Of a stretch of DNA of 13,540 nt, positions 1 to 7,679 are shown one piece after another (position 1 is the stretch's first letter; each line of letters starts with the position of its first letter). The DNA lies in NCBI GenBank assembly GCA_002503885.1, contig DASQ01000058.1, positions 1 through 13,540 of the forward strand, given 5' to 3'. This stretch comes from Methanoculleus marisnigri (GTDB lineage Archaea > Halobacteriota > Methanomicrobia > Methanomicrobiales > Methanoculleaceae). The notes under the pieces were generated by a model, which worked only from the letters and a program-made list of their open reading frames with translations, was not told the origin of the DNA and did no database searches. The position numbers and the translations under genes are program-made.

Positions 1-113
1 CATATTTTCAAAAAAGGAAACCTCAAAGAACATCATAATTAAATATGGGGTCAGAGAGGACCTGACCAGTTACTGGAAAGGAATACTGGTACGAGGATAC
101 GCCCTACTATGAA

Positions 114-138
114 TCCTATATTCCCGCTCACTCATAAC
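114..138 (+). repeat. Left terminal inverted repeat of the IS
   Basis: This begins TCCTATATTCCCG and ends CTCATAAC. It matches the reverse complement of 1848-1872 at 13 consecutive outer bases and at most inner positions. The transposase stop codon (132-134) lies inside it, as is common in compact insertion sequences. Confidence 0.85.
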
Positions 139-1730
139 GAGGCTGGCGGCTTCACACCCAGAGCATGATACAGATCCTCTTGTTTTTCAACCATCTCACC
201 CACCCGCAGTGATCTCCCCGGCTGCTCGAAGCACTCAATCACATCTAACTTGTCCAACAAACCTGGCAACGTGTACTCTTTGAGAAGACCCTTCACCTGC
301 ATCTGTTTCTTGATATGAGACAGATAAATCAACGCCACAAACATGACAAACAGCTTCCCGTCAAGACTCTGCTCCGATGAAACCAGAGTACGTCGCATGT
401 TCAAACGCTCTTTTACATTTCCAAAGGCCTTCTCAACAACATCTTTGTTCCGATAGAGTTCAAGAGCGGTCACTGCATCCATTGTCTCATTGGTGATCAG
501 CGCAAAGAATCCATAATACCGTCTGATTTTGGCAATGACCTCTTCCCGTACCTGTGCTTTTGTACCTCGCACGGGCGTTGTCTTGAGAGTGAAATACTTC
601 TCATAGAGCTTTTGATGTTCAGAATCCCGATTTCCTGACTCCAGTTCCTGTTTCAGTTTGATCAGCAGGCGATCAAATTCCTTCTCATCCTCGGCTGCCT
701 GGTCGATGTTGTAGTAATAGTGAATGTACAGGCGACGGGGTTCCTCAAGAATATCGCCCTTATATGGTCTGTGCTGTGTATAATTCCAGGTGGTTCGAAC
801 AGTTCGATAATAGAGTTCATGGTCATCACTATACTGTTCGAAGCTTCGGAATGTATCGTAGATCGCATCCAGCTCCCCTCGGATAAAAACAAGAGACATC
901 TTGGTGGACATAAGAAACTTGACATGGCTCTGAAATAGGCGGTTGATATTCTCTTTCGTAGAAAATCCCCGGTCCATCACCAATTTCACTCGTGAATATC
1001 CAAGGATATCCAGTTCTTCAAGAAAACGGCGGATCGTTTTGCTATCAAGAATATTGCCTGCAAGTTTTCTGTAGTAGAATGGGAGATTGGACTCCTGGCC
1101 AAAGACCAGAGCCAGATTCAACTGGGGCAGTCGATCATGCTCCTTGTTGTGGCCATACTGTACTTGCCTGAGGGTTTCTGAGTAACTGGAGATCGTTGTT
1201 GTATCATAGGCCCAGAACTCATTTTCCAGCCTTCTCTTTCCCTGAAGGGTGAAGAATTGTTGTTTATTCTCCTCAGTGATGCTGGCAAACAGCTCGCTGC
1301 TGCGTTGTGAGGTGATGGTGGTGCCATAGGGATGCTTGTGGAGGAGTCCCCACTTCTCAAAGCGGTAGAGCGGTCTCGTGTCTTCAAGAGTCAGGTAGTA
1401 TGCGATAGATAGAATCTGCTTATAAGTGTTGGGAAAACACTGTTTCAGATCATCTGTGATCCCCAGTTTCTCACCGATGGCATCCAGCAGATAGGTGGCT
1501 CCATAAAAGGAACGATGTACCTTCGATACCGCTTTACCAGGCATAGCATCGCCCTTTGCTTTTCTGTTTCTACCGTCGGTTGGGACGATCTCTCCTGTTT
1601 CTTTATCGACCCGACCGATCAGGGTACGTCTGGCACGTGATTGTTTCTTCTCCTTGTCCCAGTACGATATGGATTGATAGGCATAGGTAATCCCGGATCG
1701 TTTATCTGTTTGGTAGACAACTGCCGCCAT
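132..1730 (-). CDS. IS1634-family transposase
   Basis: This 532-residue DDE transposase should cut and rejoin the ends of the surrounding insertion sequence. The RNase H-like fold residues are visible: Asp176 in AYDTTT, Asp253 in VMDRGF, and Glu433 in an IS4-type signature, Tyr426-(2)-Lys-(3)-Glu433-(6)-Lys440, where Lys replaces the usual Arg. A beta-rich insertion of roughly 150 residues lies between the second Asp and the Glu, as in this family. The N-terminus (YQTDKRSGITYAYQS) and the IGRVDKETGEIVPT segment are typical of IS1634-like proteins. The ATG at 1730 lies about 27 bases from an AT-rich TATA element, so the mRNA is probably leaderless. I see no frameshift or internal stop, so the gene appears functional. 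Confidence 0.93.
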   Translation of the reverse strand: MAAVVYQTDKRSGITYAYQSISYWDKEKKQSRARRTLIGRVDKETGEIVPTDGRNRKAKGDAMPGKAVSKVHRSFYGATYLLDAIGEKLGITDDLKQCFPNTYKQILSIAYYLTLEDTRPLYRFEKWGLLHKHPYGTTITSQRSSELFASITEENKQQFFTLQGKRRLENEFWAYDTTTISSYSETLRQVQYGHNKEHDRLPQLNLALVFGQESNLPFYYRKLAGNILDSKTIRRFLEELDILGYSRVKLVMDRGFSTKENINRLFQSHVKFLMSTKMSLVFIRGELDAIYDTFRSFEQYSDDHELYYRTVRTTWNYTQHRPYKGDILEEPRRLYIHYYYNIDQAAEDEKEFDRLLIKLKQELESGNRDSEHQKLYEKYFTLKTTPVRGTKAQVREEVIAKIRRYYGFFALITNETMDAVTALELYRNKDVVEKAFGNVKERLNMRRTLVSSEQSLDGKLFVMFVALIYLSHIKKQMQVKGLLKEYTLPGLLDKLDVIECFEQPGRSLRVGEMVEKQEDLYHALGVKPPASL

Positions 1731-1739
1731 GTGAGGCCC

Positions 1740-1775
1740 TCATCGTTATGTATAATATATAACACATAACGATGA
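1740..1775 (-). promoter_or_regulatory. Transposase promoter embedded in a perfect 12-bp inverted repeat
   Basis: The arms TCATCGTTATGT (1740-1751) and ACATAACGATGA (1764-1775) are perfect inverted copies around a 12-base AT-only core plus C. On the minus strand the core reads GTTATATATTAT, a good archaeal TATA box, centred about 27 bases before the transposase ATG. A protein bound to the palindrome would block transcription factor access. The arm sequence CATAACGA resembles the inner part of both terminal repeats, so the transposase itself may bind here; that part is inference. Confidence 0.6.
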
Positions 1776-1847
1776 TAAAGCTTTCGCTCCGAGATGGAAG
1801 AATATCTGGAGAATCTAAGGAGAATAGGGTGTTAGATTTTTTGGCTA

Positions 1848-1872
1848 GTTATGTGTTGCCGGGAATATAGGA
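1848..1872 (-). repeat. Right terminal inverted repeat of the IS
   Basis: This reads GTTATGTGTTG followed by CCGGGAATATAGGA, the inverted partner of 114-138. It lies about 120 bases upstream of the transposase start and is directly followed by foreign coding sequence (the HEPN-like remnant). Confidence 0.85.
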
Positions 1873-2130
1873 AGCATCGAAACACATTTTGATTTCGATA
1901 TTGCACAAGGAGTTGCTCCCGAAGAGTGGGACTGTGCCAATACCTGTTTCCAGAAGCGTCATCTCATCGCCCATAAGATGGGCATTATCGATGATGATTA
2001 TGTTAGGAGAAGTAGAGACAGCACGGCAACTGTTGGGCGCAAAATAACAATCACCTCAAACGATGTGATGATGTTGGTTCCGATTATAGAGAAATTGGCA
2101 GAGTTCATTGTTGAGTCAATGAAGACATAA
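1873..2130 (+). pseudogene. 3' remnant of a gene encoding a HEPN-like domain
   Basis: An 85-codon open frame runs from the IS end to a TAA at 2128-2130 without a native start; read upstream, it enters the IS repeat and meets TAG at 1846-1848. The peptide contains CFQKRHLIAHKMGIID, with Arg29 (codon at 1957) and His34 spaced as R-x4-H. This is the signature of HEPN domains, many of which are RNases in toxin-antitoxin and defence systems. The second half (VGRKITITSNDVMMLVPIIE) looks like a helical C-terminus. The 113 bases on the other side of the IS do not continue this frame, so the 5' part is lost or elsewhere. HEPN assignment comes from motif reading only; the specific family is unknown. 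Confidence 0.6.
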
Positions 2131-2185
2131 CATCTAAACAAAAAGATCCTTCAAAGATATCACTCCCACAAATTCTCATTTACAA

Positions 2186-2216
2186 TATCTATCAAAATGT
2201 AACAAACTGATAGATA
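2186..2216 (+). promoter_or_regulatory. 8-bp inverted repeat upstream of fic, possible operator
   Basis: TATCTATC (2186-2193) and GATAGATA (2209-2216) are perfect inverted copies separated by 15 bases, about 40 bases before the fic start. The half-site spacing places both arms on one DNA face, suiting a dimeric regulator. An AT-rich stretch just upstream (TTTACAATAT, 2179-2188) could be the TATA box, which would put the second arm near the transcription start. Because the downstream Fic protein carries its own winged helix, autoregulation is plausible but unproven. Confidence 0.45.
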
Positions 2217-2254
2217 ATGATAATAAGGATTGAAACAAAAGATGAAATTTAAGC

Positions 2255-3535
2255 ATGAAACTCCCCCGCACGCCGGAATACTCTCCAGCAGATCTCAAAA
2301 AAGCCTGGGAGTATACGGATACTAACGATGTAATCAACGCGGTCTTCAAATACAACAAAACGTACCTGCACTGGGAAGAGCTGAAATGGCGCGAACTCCC
2401 GGTAGATCCGCTCTATGTCTGGATACTGATGAAGACCCTCAGAAAGAAGGACATGAAATATGTACCGTTCGACGATCTTCAGCTGAAATACAATCTTCTA
2501 GATGATTTCCTCGAAAAACTTCATTTCCTTGACAAATCGGCAGCGGGAAGCATCTCATCCGGCCTCGATTCGCTGCCCCACGCTCGGGACCAGTTTATTA
2601 TCAATTCCCTGATGGAGGAGGCGATTGCATCGAGCCAGCTCGAGGGAGCTGCAGTCACCAGGACAATCGCAAAAAAGATGCTCCGTGAAAAGAGGAAACC
2701 CACCACGAAAGACGAGAGGATGATCCTGAATAACTACATCACGATGAAGAGGATCACTCAAGTAAAAGACGAAGCTCTGACCCCGGAGTTGATTTTAGAG
2801 ATCCACAAGATCATCACCAGGGATACGCTCGAAGATCCGAGAGATGAAGGAAGGTTCAGAGACAACAACGATATCAGAGTCTTTGATATGCGGGGCAATG
2901 TCCTGCACACACCTCCCGATTTCGCGTTAATTGAAGACCTCATCGAGAAACTCTGTGCATTTGCAAATAATGACGGCGAGCAATTCATCCACCCCGTGAT
3001 CAAGGGCATCATCCTGCATTTCCTGTTAGGATACATACATCCGTTCAATGACGGAAACGGTCGGACTGCACGGAGTATCTTTTACTGGTACATGCTTCGG
3101 AAGGATTACTGGCTTTTCGAATATATGGCAGTATCCAGAGCAATAAAAGACACGAAGGGGCAATATAAACTAGCATACCAGTATACCGAGAGTGATGAGA
3201 ACGATCTCACGTATTTCATCCGCTACAATCTCGCGGCAGTAAAAACCGCGGTCGACAATATCCAGAAATACATCGAGAAGAAGCAGAGAGAAAGCAGACA
3301 GGCGCTAAACATTCTCCAGAAGAGCGAAGGACTGAGTCTTCGTCAGGCAGAGATCATTAAATCTCTTATCAAAAAGCCTGATAAACCGATTACGATCAAG
3401 GAAATCGTTGAAACATACCGTGTGGCTTACGGAACAGCGAGAAATGATCTCTTTTATCTCGAAAAATTGGGATATCTGGCGAAGCAGAAATCGGGCAAGG
3501 AGTACATCTTCATATTCAGGGGTTTGAAAGAATGA
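2255..3535 (+). CDS. Fic family protein with inhibitory motif and C-terminal winged helix
   Basis: Fic enzymes usually transfer AMP from ATP to a Ser, Thr or Tyr of a target protein. The 426-residue product has the complete active-site loop HPFNDGNGRTAR at residues 262-273, with catalytic His262. The motif SSQLEG (126-131) matches the [S/T]xxxE[G/N] inhibitory helix, so this is a self-inhibited class II Fic in which Glu130 would block ATP binding. Residues about 357-420 form a winged helix-turn-helix (KEIVETYRVAYGTARNDLFY), suggesting DNA binding. The ATG at 2255 is the first usable start after an in-frame TGA at 2243; only a weak ribosome binding site precedes it. The last codons overlap hsdR by ATGA, so the two are co-translated. 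The target is unknown; a partner in the restriction system is one inference. Confidence 0.92.
   Translation: MKLPRTPEYSPADLKKAWEYTDTNDVINAVFKYNKTYLHWEELKWRELPVDPLYVWILMKTLRKKDMKYVPFDDLQLKYNLLDDFLEKLHFLDKSAAGSISSGLDSLPHARDQFIINSLMEEAIASSQLEGAAVTRTIAKKMLREKRKPTTKDERMILNNYITMKRITQVKDEALTPELILEIHKIITRDTLEDPRDEGRFRDNNDIRVFDMRGNVLHTPPDFALIEDLIEKLCAFANNDGEQFIHPVIKGIILHFLLGYIHPFNDGNGRTARSIFYWYMLRKDYWLFEYMAVSRAIKDTKGQYKLAYQYTESDENDLTYFIRYNLAAVKTAVDNIQKYIEKKQRESRQALNILQKSEGLSLRQAEIIKSLIKKPDKPITIKEIVETYRVAYGTARNDLFYLEKLGYLAKQKSGKEYIFIFRGLKE
3518..3522 (+). promoter_or_regulatory. hsdR ribosome binding site inside fic
   Basis: AGGGG lies nine bases before the hsdR ATG and inside the fic coding sequence. 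Together with the ATGA overlap of stop and start, this supports translational coupling of hsdR to fic. Confidence 0.5.
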
Positions 3536-6500
3536 CCCCCTATACATTCACCGAATCGGAAGTCGAAGAGGCTGCCCTTGCGTGGTTCGCCGGCCTCGGC
3601 TACACCGTCCTCTCCGGGCCGGAGATCGCCCCCGGCGAAGTGGGCGAGGAGCGCACCGACTACCACCAGCCGTTCCTCCTCGGGAGGGTCCGCGACGCGC
3701 TCCGCCGGATCAACCCCGCCCTCCCGGGGAGCACCGTTGATGAGGCCGTCCGCAAACTCACCGTCCCCTCCTCCGCCTCGCTCATCGAGAACAACCATAC
3801 CTTCCACCGCTACCTGACCGATGGTATTCCGGTCGAGTACCGGGAGAATGGAGCGATTCGCCACGGCCTCGCGAAGGTCATCGACCTCGAAGACCCCGGA
3901 CGAAATGACCTCGTCGTCGTCAATCAGTACACCATCAAAGAGGGCGACCACACCCGGCGGCCCGATATCGTCGTCTTTGCTAACGGCATCCCCGTGGGCG
4001 TTATCGAACTCAAGAACCCGGCCGACGAGAACGCCACCATCTGGTCGGCCTACAACCAGCTCCAGACCTATAAGCAGCAGATCCCCTCCCTCTTCTACAC
4101 CAACGAGGTCCTGATCGTCTCCGACGGCGTCCAGGCCCGGGTCGGCTCACTGACTGCCGACGAAGACCGGTTCATGCACTGGCGGACGATCGATGGCGAC
4201 GAGACCGCACCGGGGAGCGTCCCCGAACTCGAAGTTCTCCTCAAAGGTCTCTTCCAGAAAGAAAGATTCCTCGAATACCTGACCGACTACATCCTCTTCG
4301 AGAATGACGGAAAAACGTTCATCAAAAAAATTGCCGCCTACCACCAGTTCCATGCCGTCAGGGCAGCGGTGGAGAGCACCGTTGCGGCCTCCGCCCCCGA
4401 AGGAGACAGGAAAGGCGGTGTCATCTGGCATACGCAGGGCTCCGGAAAGAGCCTCTCCATGGTCTTTTACGCGAGAAAGATCATCCTCGCGCCCGGGATG
4501 GAGAACCCGACCCTCGTCATCCTCACCGACCAGAACGACCTCGACGGCCAGCTCTTCGACACCTTTGCACGGTGCAGCGAGCATATCCGGCAGACCCCGG
4601 TCCAGGCCGAAAGCCGCTTACACCTCCGCGAACTGCTCCAGCGGGAGTCCGGCGGCGTGATCTTCTCTACGGTCCAGAAGTTCTTCCCCGAGAAAGAAGA
4701 GGAGAGCCATCCGATCCTTTCGGAGCGGCGCAACATCGTCTTTATCGCCGACGAGGCGCACCGCAGCCACTACGGGTTCAGACCACACGTCGATAAGGCA
4801 ACGGGATATATCCGCTACGGGTTTGCCGAATACATCCGGCAGGCCCTCCCCAACGCCTCCTCGATCGGTTTCACCGGAACACCGATCTCGCTCAAAGACC
4901 GGGATACCCGGGCGGTCTTCGGGGACTACATCAGCATCTACGACGTCGTCCAGGCGAACGAAGACGGCGTCACCGTCCCCATCTACTATGAGGGGCGCCA
5001 CGCCAAGCTCGATCTTGCTGAGGAAGAAAAACCGGTGCTCGACGAAGGTTTCGAGGAAGTCACCGAGAACGAGGAGGAGAGCGTCAGGGAGAGGTTGCGA
5101 TCGAAGTGGGCGCAACTGGAGGCGGTTATCGGCTCAGAGCACCGGATAGAGGTGATCGCCGGGGATCTCGTCGGCCACTTCGAAAAGCGCCTTGAGACGC
5201 TCGAAGGCAAGGCAATGATCGTCTGCATGAGCAGGCGCATCTGCGTCGAGATGTACGATGCTGTCACCCGCCTCCGGCCCGGGTGGCACAGTGACGACGA
5301 CATGTCGGGCGCCGTCAAGATTGTGATGTCCGGTTCCGCATCCGAAAAGCCGGAATGGCAGATGCACTTCCGGACGAAGGCGCAACGGAACAAGATCCGG
5401 AACCGCTTCGTCGACCCCGACGATCCCTTGAAGATCGTCATCGTCCGGGACATGTGGATCACCGGGTTCGACGCCCCCTGCCTGCACACGATGTACGTGG
5501 ACAAACCCATGCAGGGGCATACGCTCATGCAGACCATTGCGCGGGTGAACCGGGTCTTCCGGGACAAACCCGGAGGCCTTATCGTCGATTATCTGGGGAT
5601 TGCGCCCAAACTCAAAGAAGCCCTCGCAGAGTTCACCGACGAGAGGAAGAAGCACAAGGGTCTGAGCGTCCAGGAGCAGGAAGAGGCGGTCTTCGTCATG
5701 CTTGAGAAGTACGAGATCTGCTGCGACATGCTCCATACCTTCGACTGGTCGGCCTGGAACACGGGCGATCCCGGCAAGCGTCTCTCGTTCATTCCTGCCG
5801 CGATGGAGCATGTCTTCTCCCGGCAGGACGGGAAGTCGCGGTTCCTCGATGCCGTGACGCAGCTCACAACGGCGTTCTCTCTCTGCGTTCCCCACGAAGA
5901 GACCGACCGGATACGGACAGATGTGGCGTTCTTCCAGACCATCAAAGCCTCAATCGCAAAGACAACCACACGGACCGCCGGGTCCCGGGCCGCCCTTGAT
6001 CATGCCGTCCAGCAGCTCGTCTCCGAGGCCATCACCCCCGAAGGCATCATCGATATCTTCCAGGCGGTCGGATTGAAGAACCCGGATATCTCCATTCTTT
6101 CCGACGACTTCCTCGCCGAGGTCCGGGATCTCCCGCAGAAGAACGTGGCCGTTGAGCTGCTGCGAAAACTGATCGAAGACGAAATACGGACCCGGCTGAG
6201 GCGCAACATGGTCCAGTCGAGAAAGTTCTCGGAGATGCTTGATGCATCGGTGAAGAAGTACCAGAACCGTTCGGTCGAGACCGCCATCATCATTGAGGAA
6301 CTTATCAAGACGGCCCATGATGTCCGTGAGACCGTACGACGCGAAGATGACCTGGGTCTTTCCGACGCCGAGCTTGCCTTCTATGACGCGCTCGCCGAGA
6401 ACGAGAGTGCGCGGGAAGTGATGCAGGATGAACTCCTGCAGAAGATCGCCTCGGAGCTTGTCATAGCCGTCCGTAAGAGTGTGACGATAGACTGGGCCGC

Positions 6501-6642
6501 AAAGGAGAGCGTCCGGGCAAAGATGCGGGTGATGATCAAGAGGATCCTCAGGAAGTACGGGTATCCTCCCGACCTGCAGGAACAGGCGACGAAAACGGTC
6601 CTGGAACAGGCCGAGAGGATCTGCGGCGAGGTTGCGGCCTGA
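3532..6642 (+). CDS. hsdR: Type I restriction enzyme R subunit (HsdR)
   Basis: HsdR is the ATP-dependent translocase and nuclease of type I restriction-modification complexes, working with HsdM and HsdS. At 1036 residues it has the size of EcoR124I-type subunits. The nuclease site is visible as Asp145 (RRPDIVVF) followed by Glu159-x-Lys161 (VIELKNP). Superfamily 2 motor motifs follow in order: TQGSGKS Walker A (301-307), DEAH (407-410), GFTGTP (446-451), TGFDAP (644-649) and QTIARVNR (667-674). The remainder is the helical domain expected for docking on the methyltransferase core. It starts at ATG inside the fic stop codon. The frame is intact and GC-rich, more like core genes than fic is. 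Neither hsdM nor hsdS lies in the window, so its partners must be left of the edge, elsewhere, or lost. Confidence 0.95.
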   Translation: MTPYTFTESEVEEAALAWFAGLGYTVLSGPEIAPGEVGEERTDYHQPFLLGRVRDALRRINPALPGSTVDEAVRKLTVPSSASLIENNHTFHRYLTDGIPVEYRENGAIRHGLAKVIDLEDPGRNDLVVVNQYTIKEGDHTRRPDIVVFANGIPVGVIELKNPADENATIWSAYNQLQTYKQQIPSLFYTNEVLIVSDGVQARVGSLTADEDRFMHWRTIDGDETAPGSVPELEVLLKGLFQKERFLEYLTDYILFENDGKTFIKKIAAYHQFHAVRAAVESTVAASAPEGDRKGGVIWHTQGSGKSLSMVFYARKIILAPGMENPTLVILTDQNDLDGQLFDTFARCSEHIRQTPVQAESRLHLRELLQRESGGVIFSTVQKFFPEKEEESHPILSERRNIVFIADEAHRSHYGFRPHVDKATGYIRYGFAEYIRQALPNASSIGFTGTPISLKDRDTRAVFGDYISIYDVVQANEDGVTVPIYYEGRHAKLDLAEEEKPVLDEGFEEVTENEEESVRERLRSKWAQLEAVIGSEHRIEVIAGDLVGHFEKRLETLEGKAMIVCMSRRICVEMYDAVTRLRPGWHSDDDMSGAVKIVMSGSASEKPEWQMHFRTKAQRNKIRNRFVDPDDPLKIVIVRDMWITGFDAPCLHTMYVDKPMQGHTLMQTIARVNRVFRDKPGGLIVDYLGIAPKLKEALAEFTDERKKHKGLSVQEQEEAVFVMLEKYEICCDMLHTFDWSAWNTGDPGKRLSFIPAAMEHVFSRQDGKSRFLDAVTQLTTAFSLCVPHEETDRIRTDVAFFQTIKASIAKTTTRTAGSRAALDHAVQQLVSEAITPEGIIDIFQAVGLKNPDISILSDDFLAEVRDLPQKNVAVELLRKLIEDEIRTRLRRNMVQSRKFSEMLDASVKKYQNRSVETAIIIEELIKTAHDVRETVRREDDLGLSDAELAFYDALAENESAREVMQDELLQKIASELVIAVRKSVTIDWAAKESVRAKMRVMIKRILRKYGYPPDLQEQATKTVLEQAERICGEVAA

Positions 6643-6709
6643 TTACTGGTCTGGCTGGTACAATAACCAGGTGCGTCGAGGTGGCTTGAAAGGATCTGAG
6701 ATCTCTAGA

Positions 6710-7372
6710 TCAGGATCTCTTTGGCATTTCTGTTCTGGGTGATCTGGTTGCATCAGAGATGATCCGGCGCCCTCTTTCACTCATCAATATGGTGAAGACC
6801 GCATTTTCAAGCACATCCGGCTCTATCTCAATTGTAATTTTTCCTGTTGATGGTTTCGAGGATACAGAGCCGTCTATCTCATGAATGGGATGCTCACTCT
6901 CTTTTTTATTAGAACCTGAAATTAAATTGGATACATCGAAGGTCACGCCGTCGATTTTCGCATCACGTGCTTTAGTTACGATCTCCCGGCTGTTAGCTGT
7001 TAATTTCTTCTTCTCTGTAGAATAGGTGAGATCGGCTAGCAGCTCGCGATATCCTTGATTGCATGTCGAACAATGACAGAAGCCTAATTTCTTCGTACCC
7101 CCTGCCAACAGGACGGCCAGATAAAGGAATTTTGGGAACGTCATCTCAAACGAAGTGTATGATGACTGAATTGTGCACCAGTAAATGACGTCGGCACCTG
7201 GTGCGTCCGGCCTCGGTGATAATTGTTCCTTTCCCTTTGAAGACCTCTTCTTCTGAGATGTTGTCTTCTGTTCATCCGGGTTCTTAGGTTCCCTTAAATC
7301 CACGTTGCATCCTCCACAAAAGTTATCGGTTGGATTAATAGCATATCCGCAAATATCACATTTTGTGACCAT
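6710..7372 (-). CDS. Zinc-ribbon protein of unknown function
   Basis: I do not recognise a family for this 220-residue protein. It begins with a zinc ribbon (CDIC at 5-8, CGGC at 19-22), then a Lys/Ser/Pro-rich linker (about 27-60), then a segment with a short hydrophobic run (KFLYLAVLLAGG, 81-92) and a second cysteine cluster CHCSTC (99-104). The C-terminal half is hydrophilic and ends in a basic tail. The hydrophobic run is too short to call a membrane helix with confidence. The ATG at 7372 lies about 29 bases from a good TATA box, so the message is probably almost leaderless. It converges on hsdR and shares its AT-richer island context. The ribbon could bind nucleic acid or a protein; this is inference. 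Confidence 0.8.
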   Translation of the reverse strand: MVTKCDICGYAINPTDNFCGGCNVDLREPKNPDEQKTTSQKKRSSKGKEQLSPRPDAPGADVIYWCTIQSSYTSFEMTFPKFLYLAVLLAGGTKKLGFCHCSTCNQGYRELLADLTYSTEKKKLTANSREIVTKARDAKIDGVTFDVSNLISGSNKKESEHPIHEIDGSVSSKPSTGKITIEIEPDVLENAVFTILMSERGRRIISDATRSPRTEMPKRS

Positions 7373-7396
7373 AGGCGGAAGTAAGGAGCATTTTAA

Positions 7397-7406
7397 GTAT
7401 ATATTT
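7397..7406 (-). promoter_or_regulatory. Archaeal TATA box of the zinc-ribbon gene
   Basis: On the minus strand the bases read GGGAAATATATACTTAAAA: a purine-rich TFB recognition element followed by ATATATAC. The box is centred about 29 bases upstream of the ATG at 7372, implying a transcription start within a few bases of the start codon. Confidence 0.65.
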
Positions 7407-7504
7407 CCCTCCCTCGGTGTTCAAATCTGCTTCAGAACTAACTGGCGATAGAAGGAAAGCAGTGCCTCATCGCTTGTGGGCAAAATTACTAACCGAAAAA
7501 CACC

Positions 7505-7679
7505 TCTGACCCCAATCGAACAGATCTGGATCTGTGGAAGGGTTTTCTATCCCTTTTTGAATATCCTGCAGCGCCATTCTTCAAGATGCCCTGATCTGGG
7601 ATTGTGGTACAAACCGGGAACGTCGCCGGCCCTTAAATCGCCTGGGAATATGGGTGCAAGTGAAGTAATGGGGGTCTGA
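7505..7679. repeat. Candidate miniature inverted-repeat element
   Basis: TCTGACCCCAAT (7505-7516) and ATGGGGGTCTGA (7668-7679) are inverted copies matching at 10 of 12 bases and bound about 175 bases of non-coding DNA. The same motif, TGGGGTCAGAG, occurs at 46-56 near the window's left edge in the opposite orientation, with 11 bases identical to 7504-7514. Recurrence at two accessory sites supports a mobile or recombination-related motif, but no flanking duplication was found. Confidence 0.35.

Larger units (their letters stand above)
114..1872 (-). mobile_element. IS1634-like (IS4-superfamily) insertion sequence, apparently complete
   Basis: A single full-length transposase gene lies between 25-bp imperfect terminal inverted repeats at 114-138 and 1848-1872. 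The outer 13 bases, TCCTATATTCCCG, are identical at both ends, and the inner part shares an ATAAC core. The element is about 1.76 kb, normal for this family, and is visibly AT-richer than the core genes to the right, so it was acquired. No perfect target duplication is present. If the element is trimmed to 116-1870, the 5-base flanks are GAATC and GAAGC (4 of 5 match). The intact catalytic residues suggest it could still be mobile. Family assignment rests on the transposase; exact ends are uncertain by 1-2 bases. Confidence 0.87.

Noticed and set aside
64..134. Short peptide-like frame (KEYWYEDTPYYES) left of the IS running into its end
   Set aside because: It looks codon-like but is closed by TGA at 64-66, has no start, and does not join the HEPN frame across the IS; too short to support a gene.
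6693..6717. GATC-rich near-palindrome between hsdR and the zinc-ribbon gene as a bidirectional terminator
   Set aside because: The stem is short and bulged (ATCTGA against TCAGGAT), there is no T-run after it on either strand, and it overlaps the end of the zinc-ribbon gene.
7476..7679. A 67-codon open frame starting at GTG
   Set aside because: No ribosome site, no recognisable motif, odd composition, and it lies almost wholly within the candidate inverted-repeat element.
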